From: Brucepastera parasyntrophica
GTDB lineage: Bacteria > Spirochaetota > Spirochaetia > Treponematales > Treponemataceae
Direction of reading: 5' to 3'
Assembly: GCF_022376835.1 (NCBI RefSeq)
Contig: NZ_CP084606.1
Span: forward strand, 1,296,501 to 1,360,500
DNA length: 64,000 bases
Below, one piece after another: positions 26,685 through 36,413 of this stretch; positions within the stretch are counted from its first letter, which is position 1, and every line of letters begins with the position of its first letter. Below the pieces are notes generated by a model that worked only from the letters and a program-made list of their open reading frames with translations, had not been told where the DNA came from and did no database searches. A program made the position numbers and the translations under genes.

Positions 26685-28034
26685 TCAGTCAAGGGGAATG
26701 AAAATGATAAAACAGCTCCCGACTCCCTTTTCCGACTGTACCGAAATTTCCCAGCCATGTGAATCAATAACGCCTTTTACAACCGAGAGCCCCAGGCCCA
26801 TACCCTGCTCTCTCCGTGAGGAAGTCCCGCGATAAAACATATCAAAAATATGAGATAAATCATTTGTATCTATGCCCGGCCCATTATCACATATTTCAAT
26901 TACGGCGCGGTTATCCTCAACAAAGGCATTAATTCTTATTATACCGCCGGCGGATGTATACCGGAGCGCATTGTTTACAAGATTTTCTATTGCCCTGAGC
27001 GCCAGACGCTCGTCCATCGGCACCATTGTGTTTTCCGGAATGGTATTTGAAACTTCCATTTTCCGGTCAAGGAGTTCGGCGTCCCGCAGGGCCCGGCGGG
27101 TATACATGGAAAGAAATTTGAAAAGATCCACATGATCAAGAGAACGCCGCCACTCGCCGGTATTCACCTTTACGAATTCAATCAGATCATCAATCATACC
27201 TTCAAGCAGATCAACCTTTGCTACTATTATTTCAACTGAATGAATGCGCGATGCGGCGTCATCGGCAATTCCGTCGACAATAGCTTCGGCATATCCCTTT
27301 ATCAGAGCAAGAGGCGTTTTAAGATCATGGGTGACTCCCATGATAAACCGGGTCCGGGTTGCTTCTTCTTCCTTAAGTGCCAGCCGCATGGTATTCAGGG
27401 AACTGGTGAGGGAAGTTATTTCATTGCTTCCCTTTACGTCTATAGGCAAATCAAGTTCTCCCGAAGCCAGCCTGCGGGTCTCATTTTCAAGTATCAGCAC
27501 GGATTCCGTAATTGAGCGGGTAATGGCTATCATGACCGTAACAACAAAGACCAGCAGAACGCCTATTACGGTTAAAAAAGTCCGTAACATAAACACAACG
27601 GGCTGCGGAGGCTTGCGCATTGAACTGTCTATTCTTACAAGAATAATCGCGTGGCTCTCTTTTACCCATCCGGGTGATTCCAAAATATATCCGTACTGGG
27701 AAGTCGCGAGCTGCATAATTTCGAGAAGCTGATTCTTCGTTACATATTCTCCCGGATGGAATTCATCGCCGGTTGAATAGACAACCATTAAATCCTTGCT
27801 GAAAACCGTCATATTTGTATCCGCATGGGCGCGGGCAACATAACGTTCTATATTTTCCCATTCACCGCGTTCAAGTTCTCCGTTGAAAAGCGGGAGCACT
27901 TCTTCATATGCCGGAACGTCAAAATCTGCGGTCTGTTTCTGCGAATGAAGGATTATGAATATTGCGGCGAAAGCCAGTAAAGGCACCATAATAATGCCGC
28001 CTATCAGAACATAAAACTGTGTCTTTATTTTCAT
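26685..28034 (-). CDS. Sensor histidine kinase (HisKA/HATPase)
   Basis: This 449-residue kinase has TM1 at residues 6-28, a periplasmic domain of about 120 residues, TM2 near 152-172, and HAMP. The HisKA box is FIMGVTHDLKTPLALIKGY (phospho-His), and HATPase has N-box NLVNNALRYTSAGG, DNGPGID and GLGLSVVKG. Four-base overlap with the regulator gene. Because it is divergent from the TolC-RND operon, control of efflux is likely. Confidence 0.92.
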   Translation of the reverse strand: MKIKTQFYVLIGGIIMVPLLAFAAIFIILHSQKQTADFDVPAYEEVLPLFNGELERGEWENIERYVARAHADTNMTVFSKDLMVVYSTGDEFHPGEYVTKNQLLEIMQLATSQYGYILESPGWVKESHAIILVRIDSSMRKPPQPVVFMLRTFLTVIGVLLVFVVTVMIAITRSITESVLILENETRRLASGELDLPIDVKGSNEITSLTSSLNTMRLALKEEEATRTRFIMGVTHDLKTPLALIKGYAEAIVDGIADDAASRIHSVEIIVAKVDLLEGMIDDLIEFVKVNTGEWRRSLDHVDLFKFLSMYTRRALRDAELLDRKMEVSNTIPENTMVPMDERLALRAIENLVNNALRYTSAGGIIRINAFVEDNRAVIEICDNGPGIDTNDLSHIFDMFYRGTSSRREQGMGLGLSVVKGVIDSHGWEISVQSEKGVGSCFIIFIPLD

Positions 28035-28726
28035 GAGTCCGCTCCGGTATTCAGACGGTAGCCCATACCGTGGACCGTTTCAAGGTATACGGGAACGGAA
28101 GGATCGTCTTCAATCTTTTTCCTGAGACGCTGGATATATACCGCAACTGTAGTAATATCTCCGTACAGGTTTTTCCAGACAGCCGAATAAATCTGTTCAG
28201 GAGACTGGGGTTTTCCTGCCGCTTCCGCAAGAAAGGCCAGTACGCCGTATTCTTTTGCCGAAAGAGGAATTTTCTCGTTTTCCTTTTTCAGTATGCAGGC
28301 GTCAAAATCAATGGTAAAAGGTCCGAATCTGAAAAGTTTTGCTTCGCTTTTCGTCTGGTCTTCCCTGTTCCGCCGGAGCATGGCCCGGACCCGCGCAACA
28401 AGAACCCTCGGAGAAAAGGGTTTTGTTACAAATTCATCAGCGCCGTAGCCAAGTCCTGAAATAATATCCTCATCCGCGCTTCTGGCGGAAACAATAAGAA
28501 CTGGCGTAGTTTCAGACCGGCGGTACTGGTGCAGAAACTCAAAACCGTCCATGCCAGGGAGATTTATATCAAGAATAATAAGATCGGGCGTCCAGGATTC
28601 AAGGATAGCGAGGGCGTCTTCCGCGCTTTCCGCAGATTTAACAGCCAAACCTTCCTTTGTGAGATATAATTCCACCAGTTCGGAAAGTTCGCGGACGTCT
28701 TCTATAATCAAAACATTGGCTTTCAT
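28031..28726 (-). CDS. OmpR-family response regulator
   Basis: This 231-residue protein has a receiver with EDVRE, phospho-Asp in LIILDINLPGMDG and TKPFSPRVL, followed by a winged helix (LSAKEYGVLAFLAEAAG, VYIQRLRKKIEDDP, ETVHGMGYRL). It is the first gene of a two-gene unit. The 139 bases to the divergent TolC gene are AT-rich and should hold both promoters. Confidence 0.93.
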   Translation of the reverse strand: MKANVLIIEDVRELSELVELYLTKEGLAVKSAESAEDALAILESWTPDLIILDINLPGMDGFEFLHQYRRSETTPVLIVSARSADEDIISGLGYGADEFVTKPFSPRVLVARVRAMLRRNREDQTKSEAKLFRFGPFTIDFDACILKKENEKIPLSAKEYGVLAFLAEAAGKPQSPEQIYSAVWKNLYGDITTVAVYIQRLRKKIEDDPSVPVYLETVHGMGYRLNTGADS

Positions 28727-28865
28727 GGTTATTTATCCTCTTAATTAAAAATATATATAATGATTATTATCTCTGCAACGAAAAAGCCCCGGATATAACA
28801 AAATGTTATAAACTCTTTACCCGCTGTTTATATAAATTAAACATTTGGTGAGCTATATTTTCGGT

Positions 28866-30158
28866 ATGAAACGTAAACAAAAAAAATGGATTTTGATTGC
28901 CGCTGTCTTTTTCTGCATTATACCGGCTGTTTCGGCACAGACGGTACTCAGTGTTGAAGAAGCTGTACGTCTTGGCCTGGAAAACAACCTGAGCCTTGAA
29001 AGAACAAAACTGGAAACTGATCAGAAAAAGCGGGAATCCAACCGGTCCTGGAACGGACTTATACCGTCCGTATCTGCGTCAGCCTCGGCCAGTCATGCGA
29101 CCACGCTTATCGGCGATCCTTCGCCGGCATCGATAGATGAGTGGATCCCGGGATTTTCTCTGTCTGCATCCATGACTCTTACTACTTCCATTTTTACAAA
29201 TATTGAACAGGCCCGCCTTCAGTATCAGGCAGGGCTGATTTCCTATGAAACGGCACGACAGACGCTGGAACTTCAGGTCCGGAAGGCGTTTTATCAGCTG
29301 CTGCTGCTTGAGGCGAATATCAGCCTGACGGAACAAAGCATAGGAACAGCCCAGTCCCGCTATGATCAGACAGCCGCGCTGGCACGGCATGGCCAGGCCT
29401 CAGCTCTGGAAGAACTGTCCGCCAGGGTTGATCTGGAAAATATGAAACCGACACTCAGGACAGTACAGTCAGGCTATAACAACGCACTGGAGTCTTTCAA
29501 ACAGGTTATCGGTATTCCGCTCGATGAAGAAATAACACTCGCCGGAAGCCTGGATGATACTATTTCCTTCATTAACACCGAAAACATTCAGAAAAACGGA
29601 GAATCGGCTTCGGTAACGAGCCTGAGAATGTCTCTTGAAATAATTGAAGCCCAGCTGAAAGCCGCAAAGCTCCAGGCATATACGCCTTCCGTCTCGGTAT
29701 CGTGGAATACTTCACCTTCTTATTCAAACAGCACATGGTCTGACAGCGGATCTTTTACCGCCCGCCTGACCTTCAGTCTGGACAGTCTTCTGCCCTGGTC
29801 GGCGACAAAAACCCAGATTGATTCTTTGAAAACAAGTGTCGCCATATACCAGAGCAATCTTGCGGAAGCAAAAATGAACTCGGACCTGCAGGTACGGCAG
29901 CTTGTGCGTACTATAGAACAATCGCTGGAAACAATTGAAGCTCTTAAACTGAATGTCGATCTGGCGGAACAGAGTTACGCCATGTATGAAGAATCCTATC
30001 AAAAAGGAACCACGGACCTGCAAAACCTGAGGTCCGCGGCCGACAGCCTTTCAACCGCGCAAAACAGGGTACAGGAAGAATTGTATAATCTCTTATCTGC
30101 GACCCTTGATCTTGAAAATGAATTAAATGTTCCGTTCGGAACATTGGGGAGAATTTAA
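28866..30158 (+). CDS. TolC-family outer-membrane efflux protein
   Basis: The start is put at ATG 28866 (MKRKQKKWILIAAVFF), since a TTG at 28845 would add an untypical leader. A signal peptide ends near VSAQ. Two OEP repeats follow (LSVEEAVRLGLENNLSLERTKLE; VRKAFYQLLLLEANISL; SLRMSLEIIEAQLKAAKLQ; YQKGTTDLQNLRSAADSL), about 430 residues in all. It forms the outer-membrane tunnel of the RND pump encoded next. Confidence 0.9.
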   Translation: MKRKQKKWILIAAVFFCIIPAVSAQTVLSVEEAVRLGLENNLSLERTKLETDQKKRESNRSWNGLIPSVSASASASHATTLIGDPSPASIDEWIPGFSLSASMTLTTSIFTNIEQARLQYQAGLISYETARQTLELQVRKAFYQLLLLEANISLTEQSIGTAQSRYDQTAALARHGQASALEELSARVDLENMKPTLRTVQSGYNNALESFKQVIGIPLDEEITLAGSLDDTISFINTENIQKNGESASVTSLRMSLEIIEAQLKAAKLQAYTPSVSVSWNTSPSYSNSTWSDSGSFTARLTFSLDSLLPWSATKTQIDSLKTSVAIYQSNLAEAKMNSDLQVRQLVRTIEQSLETIEALKLNVDLAEQSYAMYEESYQKGTTDLQNLRSAADSLSTAQNRVQEELYNLLSATLDLENELNVPFGTLGRI

Positions 30159-30159
30159 C

Positions 30160-31086
30160 ATGAAAAAGAGAGTAACAGTCATTGTAACCATTATTGCTGC
30201 CGCAGCGCTTATTACTATTCCGACAATGCTGGCCGGGAGCGAAAGTTCCACGGCGGCCCGCAGGCCCCCGATCAGTTCAACCGAATCGGTTTTCTCGGTC
30301 CGCGTCGACGCAGCGGAAAGACAGACCCTGCAGGCATATATCGAAATCAATGGAGATATTATAACTGAACAGCAGGTATCAGTCGTTCCGGACACATCGG
30401 GGAAATTATCCTCCCTGAAAGTGGAGGTCGGATCAGTTGTCAGAAAGGGCCAGGTAATAGCCGAAGTTGATCCGTCAAAACCCGGCGTCTCATATTCCAT
30501 GAGCCCTGTCTACTCTCCGATTTCCGGCACAATTACATCCACCCCGCTTGCGGTCGGCTCCACCGTGACCCAGGCTTCCAATATCGCGGTTGTTTCCGTA
30601 ATGGAAAACCTTGAAATCGAAGCATTAATACCGGAACGCGAAGTCGGCCAGTTAAAAGTCGGCCTGACCGCGGAAGTCACGCTTGAAGCCTTCCCCGGCG
30701 AAATTTTTTCCGCGACAGTTATCCGTGTGTCTCCGGTACTTGACCCCAACTCACGGACAAAAAAGATTGTCCTTACCTTCGATACGGATGATTCCCGCAT
30801 TAACGCGGGAATGTTCGCACGGATCAAACTGAATACGCGCACCTATGCCGATGTTATCACGGTGCCGTCCAATTCACTCGTAACGCTCCGCGGATCAACC
30901 TATGTATATGTACTGGAAGGTGCGGACACTGTGCGGCTCCAGGAAGTTTCCACAGGAGTCTCGGTGGATGATCTTACTGAAATAAAAACAGGCCTCGCTG
31001 AAAACGATATCGTAATTATCCAGGGCCAGCAGTTTCTGTCTGACAATGCGAAAGTACGCGTCGTGAATGCGGGGATTCTGTCATGA
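30160..31086 (+). CDS. RND efflux membrane-fusion protein
   Basis: The start is ATG 30160, with GGGGAG nine bases upstream and one base after the TolC stop. A signal or anchor segment (residues 5-25) leads to a split lipoyl domain (INGDIITEQQVSVVPDTSGKL; SPISGTITSTPLAVGSTV) with a short hairpin, then beta-barrel (LIPEREVGQLKVGLTAEV) and C-terminal domain (VITVPSNSLVTLRGSTYVYV). It is the periplasmic adaptor. The gene overlaps the pump gene by four bases. Confidence 0.92.
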   Translation: MKKRVTVIVTIIAAAALITIPTMLAGSESSTAARRPPISSTESVFSVRVDAAERQTLQAYIEINGDIITEQQVSVVPDTSGKLSSLKVEVGSVVRKGQVIAEVDPSKPGVSYSMSPVYSPISGTITSTPLAVGSTVTQASNIAVVSVMENLEIEALIPEREVGQLKVGLTAEVTLEAFPGEIFSATVIRVSPVLDPNSRTKKIVLTFDTDDSRINAGMFARIKLNTRTYADVITVPSNSLVTLRGSTYVYVLEGADTVRLQEVSTGVSVDDLTEIKTGLAENDIVIIQGQQFLSDNAKVRVVNAGILS

Positions 31087-34000
31087 GTATTGCAAAACAG
31101 GTAGTAGGACGGCCGGTACTGCTGGCCGTCATTTTCGCTCTCATCGCAATTGTGGGAATTTATCTGGTATTTGATGTTGCCATAGATATGTTTCCTGAAA
31201 CGAACATGCCCCTCCTTGTAGTTTCTGCCACATATAGCGGGGCAGGTCCGGAAACAGTTGAAAAAACCGTTACCAAACTCCTTGAATCCTCCCTTGTGAA
31301 TTTAAGCGGGTTAAAGGAAATGACTTCGACCTCGTCTGAAAATTCGAGTCTGGTTATGCTTGAATTCGAATACGGCACTGATCTTGATAATAAAATCAAT
31401 GAAGTCAGGGATAAACTGGACCGGATAAAAAGAAGCCTTCCTGATGATGTCGACACGCCGATAATCATGCAGTTTGATCCTTCCTCAATGCCGATAATGA
31501 GCATTGCGATCAGGGGTAACCGGACGCAGAATGAACTTCGCAGCATTGCTGAAGATACAATCCAGGATAGGCTCGAACAGATAGACGGCGTCGCTTCGAC
31601 AAGCGTACGCGGCGGGCAAAGTGAAATCGTAAAAGTTGCCCTGTCGCAGAACCGCCTTGAGGCATACGGATTAACCATCACCTCAATTGCGTCAAAACTG
31701 GCGCAGCAGAATGTGGAACTTGGCGCCGGATCAATTGAAGACGGCGATAAAAATTACAGTATCCGGACCACAGGCGAGTATACAAGCATACAGGACATAG
31801 CGGGAACTGTCGTAGCGCAGAAAAACGGCAGCGACATACGCCTGCAGGACATTGGTACGGTTTCAATGGGGTTCGAAGATGAAACCTCTACCGTATATAT
31901 CAACGGCGAAAGCGGTGTATATATATCAGTCACAAAACAGAGCGGGACAAATTCCGTCAGTGTTGCAGACAAAGTATACACAAGAATTGATGAAATAAGG
32001 GCCGATCTGCCCGCAGATATTACACTGGAAATTATTTCGGACAATACGGACCAGATCCGGGGAATGATTAATGAACTTATAAACTCCGCCGTACTTGGAA
32101 TCATCCTTGCGGTAATAATACTTTTCATCTTCCTGCGGAATATTAAAAGTACCATCATTATCGGCATTTCCATTCCCTTCTCTATCCTTGTCACACTCCT
32201 CGTAATGAGCCTGGCGGGAATTACACTCAATATGATGACTCTGACAGGACTTATCCTTGGTGTCGGTATGATTGTAGACTCGTCCATAGTAATACTTGAA
32301 AACATTTACAAGTTCAGGGAACGGGGCGCGAAGCCGACTATCGCCGCAATCCTGGGCAGCCAGGAAGTCATGTCCTCAATTATATCTTCCACGCTTACAA
32401 CAATTTGTGTATTCGTCCCGATTCTGCTCTTCAAAAACAGGCTCGGAATGATAGGGGAACTTTTTCAGGGAATGATTTTCACTGTTGCCATCGCGCTGGC
32501 GGCAAGTCTTATGGTGGCCATATTTCTTGTTCCTGTTCTGGCAAGCACCTATCTGCCCATCAATACAAGAAAACAGAAACCGCTCAAGAACGGCGTACTG
32601 AAAAAAATTGACGATGCAGTTGACGCCGCGCTGAAAGCCATTACCCGGGGATACCGCAGACTGCTTACCGCAGCGATAAACCACCGCGTGGTAACAGTCG
32701 TCCTGGTAATCGCCGCATTTATCGGCAGCGTCGGGGCTCTGAGCAAAATGAACATTACCTTTATTCCCCCGATGAACGACGATTCGGTCACGCTCAATCT
32801 CGAACTTCCGCTCGGAACCACGTATGAGGAAACAAAAGCAGTAATGCTGCAGCTCCAGGAATTTGCGATTGATGAAATCGTGGGCGCAAAGAGTATTACC
32901 GTTAATGTCGGAAGTACCGGCCGCGCAATGAACACAGGGCAGAACACTCACAAGGGCGACATGACCGTCAATCTGGATATCAACAATAAAAATGCCGATA
33001 CCAGCGAGCAGGTCAGAGAAAAACTCCGCACCCATTTCAAAGACTTCCCGAACGCGAATCTCAGTTTCGGACAGAGCCGGTCTCAGGCAATAGCAGGCGG
33101 ATCGGATATAGACATAGTTCTCCGGGTTGATGATATACACACAGGACTCGCGGCCGCGAATGAAATTGCCGCGGTTATTGAAGAATTCGTGCCTGAACTT
33201 ACAGAGGTGTCAATTGATACAACCGAAGGACTTCCGCAGGTTGAAGTTGTTATAGACCGCAACCGGGCGTACAATATGGGCCTGAATATCTCAAACATCG
33301 CGAGCGAAATAAGCGCAAGCATGAACGGCGTCACAGCAACCACCTTCCGTCACAGCGGAGATGAATACTCTGTCGTACTCATGCTCCAGGAAAGCGACAG
33401 GAAAAAACTTCCTGACCTCGAACGGATTTTTGTCGCGTCCACGGCCGGAAACCTCGTTCCGGTATCAAACTTTGCCCGGCTCGAAAAGGGACTGGGTCCG
33501 GTGTCCATAAACAGGGAAAACCAGACCAGAGTTATACATGTCACCGGTTCAATGGCCGAAGGCAATCGTGCGGACGCGGTCGAGAGCAAAATAAAGGCAG
33601 CGCTTACGGACAATTTTGTTGCCCCAACCGGAGTAACGGTCGGTTTTGAGGGACAATGGAATGATATTATGGAAACACTCGTGACCTTTATCCTCATCGC
33701 GACGCTTGCCATATTGCTGGTCTTCGGTGTAATGGCCGGCCAATACGAATCCTTCAAAGACCCGATTATCAACCTGTGTACCATCCCGCTTATGCTCATC
33801 GGCGTTGTCCTCATCTATCTGCTGACAGGACAAACTATCAGTACCTTTACCCTGGTCGGTATTGTCATGCTGGTCGGTATTGTTGTTAACAATGGAATCA
33901 TTCTGGTTGACTATACCAACCTGCTGGTCGGAAGAGGCGTCTCAGTCCGGGAAGCCTGTATCGACGCCGGTGAATCCAGACTGCGCCCCGTACTTATGAC

Positions 34001-34250
34001 AACTCTTACGACGATTCTGGGCCTTGTACCAATGGCGTTTTTCCCCGGAGAATCATCTATGATGATCCAGCCGATCGGTCTGACTGTTATAGGCGGACTG
34101 ACGTCTTCTACCTTTATAACGCTGCTCTTCATCCCGGTAATGTACTCATTCCTGAATGAACGGCGGAAAGGAAAAAAGAAACAGACCCTGGAGCTTGAAG
34201 ACATTCATACTGATGAAAACCGGCCGGAAATTTCCGGTCCGGATAAGTAA
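31083..34250 (+). CDS. RND efflux pump inner-membrane protein (HAE1-like)
   Basis: This 1055-residue pump has two homologous halves with 12 membrane helices. It starts in the usual style (VVGRPVLLAVIFALIAIVGIYLV) and has porter domains (PETNMPLLVVSATYSGAGPETVE). TM4 bears LGVGMIVDSSIVILENI with the proton-relay Asp, and TM10-11 bears LVGIVVNNGIILVDYTN. Substrate (drug, metal or lipid) cannot be told. It is co-transcribed with the adaptor and probably the PII-like gene. Confidence 0.93.
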   Translation: MSIAKQVVGRPVLLAVIFALIAIVGIYLVFDVAIDMFPETNMPLLVVSATYSGAGPETVEKTVTKLLESSLVNLSGLKEMTSTSSENSSLVMLEFEYGTDLDNKINEVRDKLDRIKRSLPDDVDTPIIMQFDPSSMPIMSIAIRGNRTQNELRSIAEDTIQDRLEQIDGVASTSVRGGQSEIVKVALSQNRLEAYGLTITSIASKLAQQNVELGAGSIEDGDKNYSIRTTGEYTSIQDIAGTVVAQKNGSDIRLQDIGTVSMGFEDETSTVYINGESGVYISVTKQSGTNSVSVADKVYTRIDEIRADLPADITLEIISDNTDQIRGMINELINSAVLGIILAVIILFIFLRNIKSTIIIGISIPFSILVTLLVMSLAGITLNMMTLTGLILGVGMIVDSSIVILENIYKFRERGAKPTIAAILGSQEVMSSIISSTLTTICVFVPILLFKNRLGMIGELFQGMIFTVAIALAASLMVAIFLVPVLASTYLPINTRKQKPLKNGVLKKIDDAVDAALKAITRGYRRLLTAAINHRVVTVVLVIAAFIGSVGALSKMNITFIPPMNDDSVTLNLELPLGTTYEETKAVMLQLQEFAIDEIVGAKSITVNVGSTGRAMNTGQNTHKGDMTVNLDINNKNADTSEQVREKLRTHFKDFPNANLSFGQSRSQAIAGGSDIDIVLRVDDIHTGLAAANEIAAVIEEFVPELTEVSIDTTEGLPQVEVVIDRNRAYNMGLNISNIASEISASMNGVTATTFRHSGDEYSVVLMLQESDRKKLPDLERIFVASTAGNLVPVSNFARLEKGLGPVSINRENQTRVIHVTGSMAEGNRADAVESKIKAALTDNFVAPTGVTVGFEGQWNDIMETLVTFILIATLAILLVFGVMAGQYESFKDPIINLCTIPLMLIGVVLIYLLTGQTISTFTLVGIVMLVGIVVNNGIILVDYTNLLVGRGVSVREACIDAGESRLRPVLMTTLTTILGLVPMAFFPGESSMMIQPIGLTVIGGLTSSTFITLLFIPVMYSFLNERRKGKKKQTLELEDIHTDENRPEISGPDK

Positions 34251-34398
34251 AAAACATATATGGGGTTTTCAGCGGAGAAAACAGCTTTCTTTCCTGAAAA
34301 CTCCATTATATGCCGGGGCGTTCCCGTACTTTTTTATAATTGACAAGCTGCAAAGTATCGTTTTCAGCCTGTCCGCTTGATTTTTTACAGGAGATCTA

Positions 34399-34471
34399 TT
34401 ATTTCCAATGGTAAGTGTTTCTGATGTAAAGAATTATTCAATTCTTTACATCAGAAACTTGATAAAGGAGC
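34399..34471 (+). repeat. Composite element, copy 3 (hairpin 2 only)
   Basis: The linker ATTTCCAATGGTAAGT and hairpin 2 (34417-34458, stem GTTTCTGATGTAAAGAATT with its exact complement, 4-base loop) are present, followed by TTGATAAAGGAG. Palindrome 1 is absent. AAAGGAG lies six bases before the next ATG and is its ribosome site. Confidence 0.85.
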
Positions 34472-34476
34472 ATAAA

Positions 34477-34758
34477 ATGAAACGGCTTGAAATTATTGCC
34501 AATAAATCGGTTCAGGATGAAATACTGACAGGCCTTGAGAATACTGTAGCCGATTTTTATTATACCCTTATCCCGGTTGTTCACGGCAGGGGAAAAAATG
34601 ACTATAAAACGGGAAGCGCTGTCTGGCCGGAAGAAAACTTCCTCGCCATCAGCTATCTTGATGATAAAAACGCGGAATCAGCGGTCCGGGTAATTCAGGA
34701 AATAAAAAACAGATTTCCCGAAGAAGGGATCAAATTCTTCCTGCTGAAAGCCGAGTAA
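34477..34758 (+). CDS. PII-like protein linked to RND transporter (PG0541 type)
   Basis: This 93-residue protein has a ferredoxin-like PII fold pattern: MKRLEIIANKSVQDEILTGL, YYTLIPVVHGRG, NFLAISYLDD, FPEEGIKFFLL. Small PII-like proteins of this kind sit at the end of RND efflux operons, as in Porphyromonas PG0538-PG0541. The start ATG 34477 is fixed by AAAGGAG in the composite repeat; upstream in-frame starts run through the hairpin. It probably reports a small ligand to the pump, but the ligand is unknown. Confidence 0.75.
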   Translation: MKRLEIIANKSVQDEILTGLENTVADFYYTLIPVVHGRGKNDYKTGSAVWPEENFLAISYLDDKNAESAVRVIQEIKNRFPEEGIKFFLLKAE

Positions 34759-34772
34759 AAAGTAAAAAACAG

Positions 34773-34820
34773 GCTGCCCGGAACCGCTGTTACCGGAAAA
34801 TTGTACCCGCCTCGGGCAGC
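34773..34820 (+). terminator. Weak terminator-like inverted repeat
   Basis: GCTGCCCG and CGGGCAGC (8 bp) flank a 32-base loop and are followed by TTTCA only. It is the only candidate end signal of the efflux operon. Confidence 0.35.
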
Positions 34821-34849
34821 TTTCACATTATTAAAGGGGCCCCCGGCTG

Positions 34850-35229
34850 TTATATCGACGTAAAATCAGCGAATGACAGGGTATGGGACGCATTTCCTGA
34901 AACAGTCTTATTATATTCAAATCCCTCGGCGGGCGGCGTCCCATCAGTCAAATACATAATTACTCTGTATTTAACCGAAGCGGAAGAATCTTCCCAGGTT
35001 TTACCGTTTCCATCCAGTAATGTGACAGTCACAGAAGAATCTGAAACTACTTCCATGGCGATCCCTACCTGGGTCGCACCCTCATAAACATTAACAGTCG
35101 CTATCCATGTATCATACTGGGCAGGAATATCCGTCACGGTAATTCTGAGCGTTCCCGTATCATCATCTTTTTACATGCCGACACCATTAACAATAAAAAA
35201 ACAACCAATACAGCTATACACTTTCTCAT
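34850..35229 (-). CDS. Small lipoprotein, frameshifted near N-terminus
   Basis: An ATG at 35229 opens a lipoprotein signal (MRKCIAVLVVFLLLMVSACK), then stops after a few codons. One frame back the sequence goes on as DDDTGTLRITVTDIPAQYDTW to the C-terminus SFADFTSI. A T5 run at 35168-35172 (A5 in mRNA) needs one more base to join them. The body is beta-rich and about 100 residues long, with no known domain. AAGGGG precedes the start. Confidence 0.65.
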
Positions 35230-35346
35230 TCAACACCCCTTTTTATAAACCTCTATGCGGCAGGACTTTCTGTACCACGTCAAATCCTGCCTGCAGACAG
35301 TTTGCAATAGATGGCCCGCCTCCTCCGCGGGCAAATGCACAATTAA

Positions 35347-36054
35347 TCAGTCAGCCAGAATATACTCAATCGTTGTCACAACACGGACCGTTTTTTTCTC
35401 CGGAAGACCGGGGGCCGCGTCATCAATGGAAAAAAGGCCCTGACTGGCCCATTTGATTTTTCCGACCTTGCTGCCCGAATCCCTTGCGAACTGCTCGGCT
35501 GCTTTCCGCGCGTTCTGCGTGGCTTCGGCGATCATGTCCGGTTTGACATCATTCAGAGCCGTAAAAAGATACTGAACCTGGCTGTCATAACTTCTTGCCA
35601 GCGCGATTCCCGCATCCAGAAGCTGGAGTGAATCCGCAAGGGCCCGGGTGACAGCCTCAATATTTGACGACCGCACGAGTACGACATTTTTGGCGATATA
35701 TGTCCAGGTCTGTTCATTACGGTTCATATAGGGATCAGTCGATGTATCCGTAATGGAAGGTTCCTTCACGGTAAATTCTTCGGATGAAAGTCCGTGTTTT
35801 TCCAGATAATCGGTAATTATGTCTATTTTTTTGATAATATCCTGCCTGATCGCAGGAAGACTGTTTCCGCCGACAGAAAATGTTAACGGCCAGACAGCCA
35901 TATCAGCCGGGAATTCCCGTTCAGAGAGTCCTCGGACACTCACGGTCCGTTCGTCGCTGCGGATACTGGCAATTCCCATAGCCAGAACCAGCCCGGTAAT
36001 CATGAGTCCTGCCGCAAGAATAGATGCGGTAATATAATATGCTTTTCCTTTCAT
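35347..36054 (-). CDS. SIMPL (DUF541) domain protein
   Basis: This protein of about 235 residues has an N-terminal membrane or signal segment (YYITASILAAGLMITGLVLAMG), then a SIMPL domain: VSVRGLSEREFPADMAVWPL, EPSITDTSTDPY, ARKAAEQFARDSGSKVGKIKWASQG, and the ending TVRVVTTIEYIL. Members lie in the periplasm or on the cell surface; their function is poorly known. The start is unsure: ATG 36054, ATG 36066 and a start at 36090 are all in frame, and none has a well-spaced ribosome site. Confidence 0.85.
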   Translation of the reverse strand: MKGKAYYITASILAAGLMITGLVLAMGIASIRSDERTVSVRGLSEREFPADMAVWPLTFSVGGNSLPAIRQDIIKKIDIITDYLEKHGLSSEEFTVKEPSITDTSTDPYMNRNEQTWTYIAKNVVLVRSSNIEAVTRALADSLQLLDAGIALARSYDSQVQYLFTALNDVKPDMIAEATQNARKAAEQFARDSGSKVGKIKWASQGLFSIDDAAPGLPEKKTVRVVTTIEYILAD

Positions 36055-36161
36055 ATCTTCCAGCATACACCGAAAACGGGCGGAAAACAATCAAGAAAAG
36101 CGTTTTTTGTTCCCAAAATTCCGGAATTCGGACGGGTATATCCCGCCGCAGCGAAAAAATC

Positions 36162-36189
36162 TTGACTTTCGGTGATTCTATGTTATCAT
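36162..36189 (+). promoter_or_regulatory. Sigma-70 type promoter upstream of the amylase
   Basis: TTGACT (36162-36167), a 16-base spacer and TATCAT (36184-36189) fit a housekeeping promoter reading toward the amylase gene, 380 bases away. The long leader holds a possible 65-codon ORF (36198-36395, opening MESIALYRK) with no ribosome site, which I do not call. Confidence 0.5.
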
Positions 36190-36413
36190 TTTTATATATG
36201 GAAAGTATTGCTTTATATAGAAAAGAATCTTCAATCGGGAAAAAGTTATCTTTCCTATTTAAGGATAAACTATTTTCCATGGAAAATCTGTTTTATCCTC
36301 CGGCCTGCATATCCGGTTCAGTTAAAAGTCCTTTTTCTTTTTACCTGCTTATGAATAACCTGAGACCAGGTACGACCGGCAAATTACCCAGATAATGTAT
36401 TAAGGAGGTGATA

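Noticed and set aside
34408-34476. Longer N-terminus of the PII-like protein
   Set aside because: It would translate through hairpin 2 of the repeat. The AAAGGAG six bases before ATG 34477 decides the start. The same reasoning removes the upstream start of metN.
36198-36395. A 65-codon ORF in the amylase leader
   Set aside because: It follows a promoter-like sequence but has no ribosome site, and the sequence looks random.
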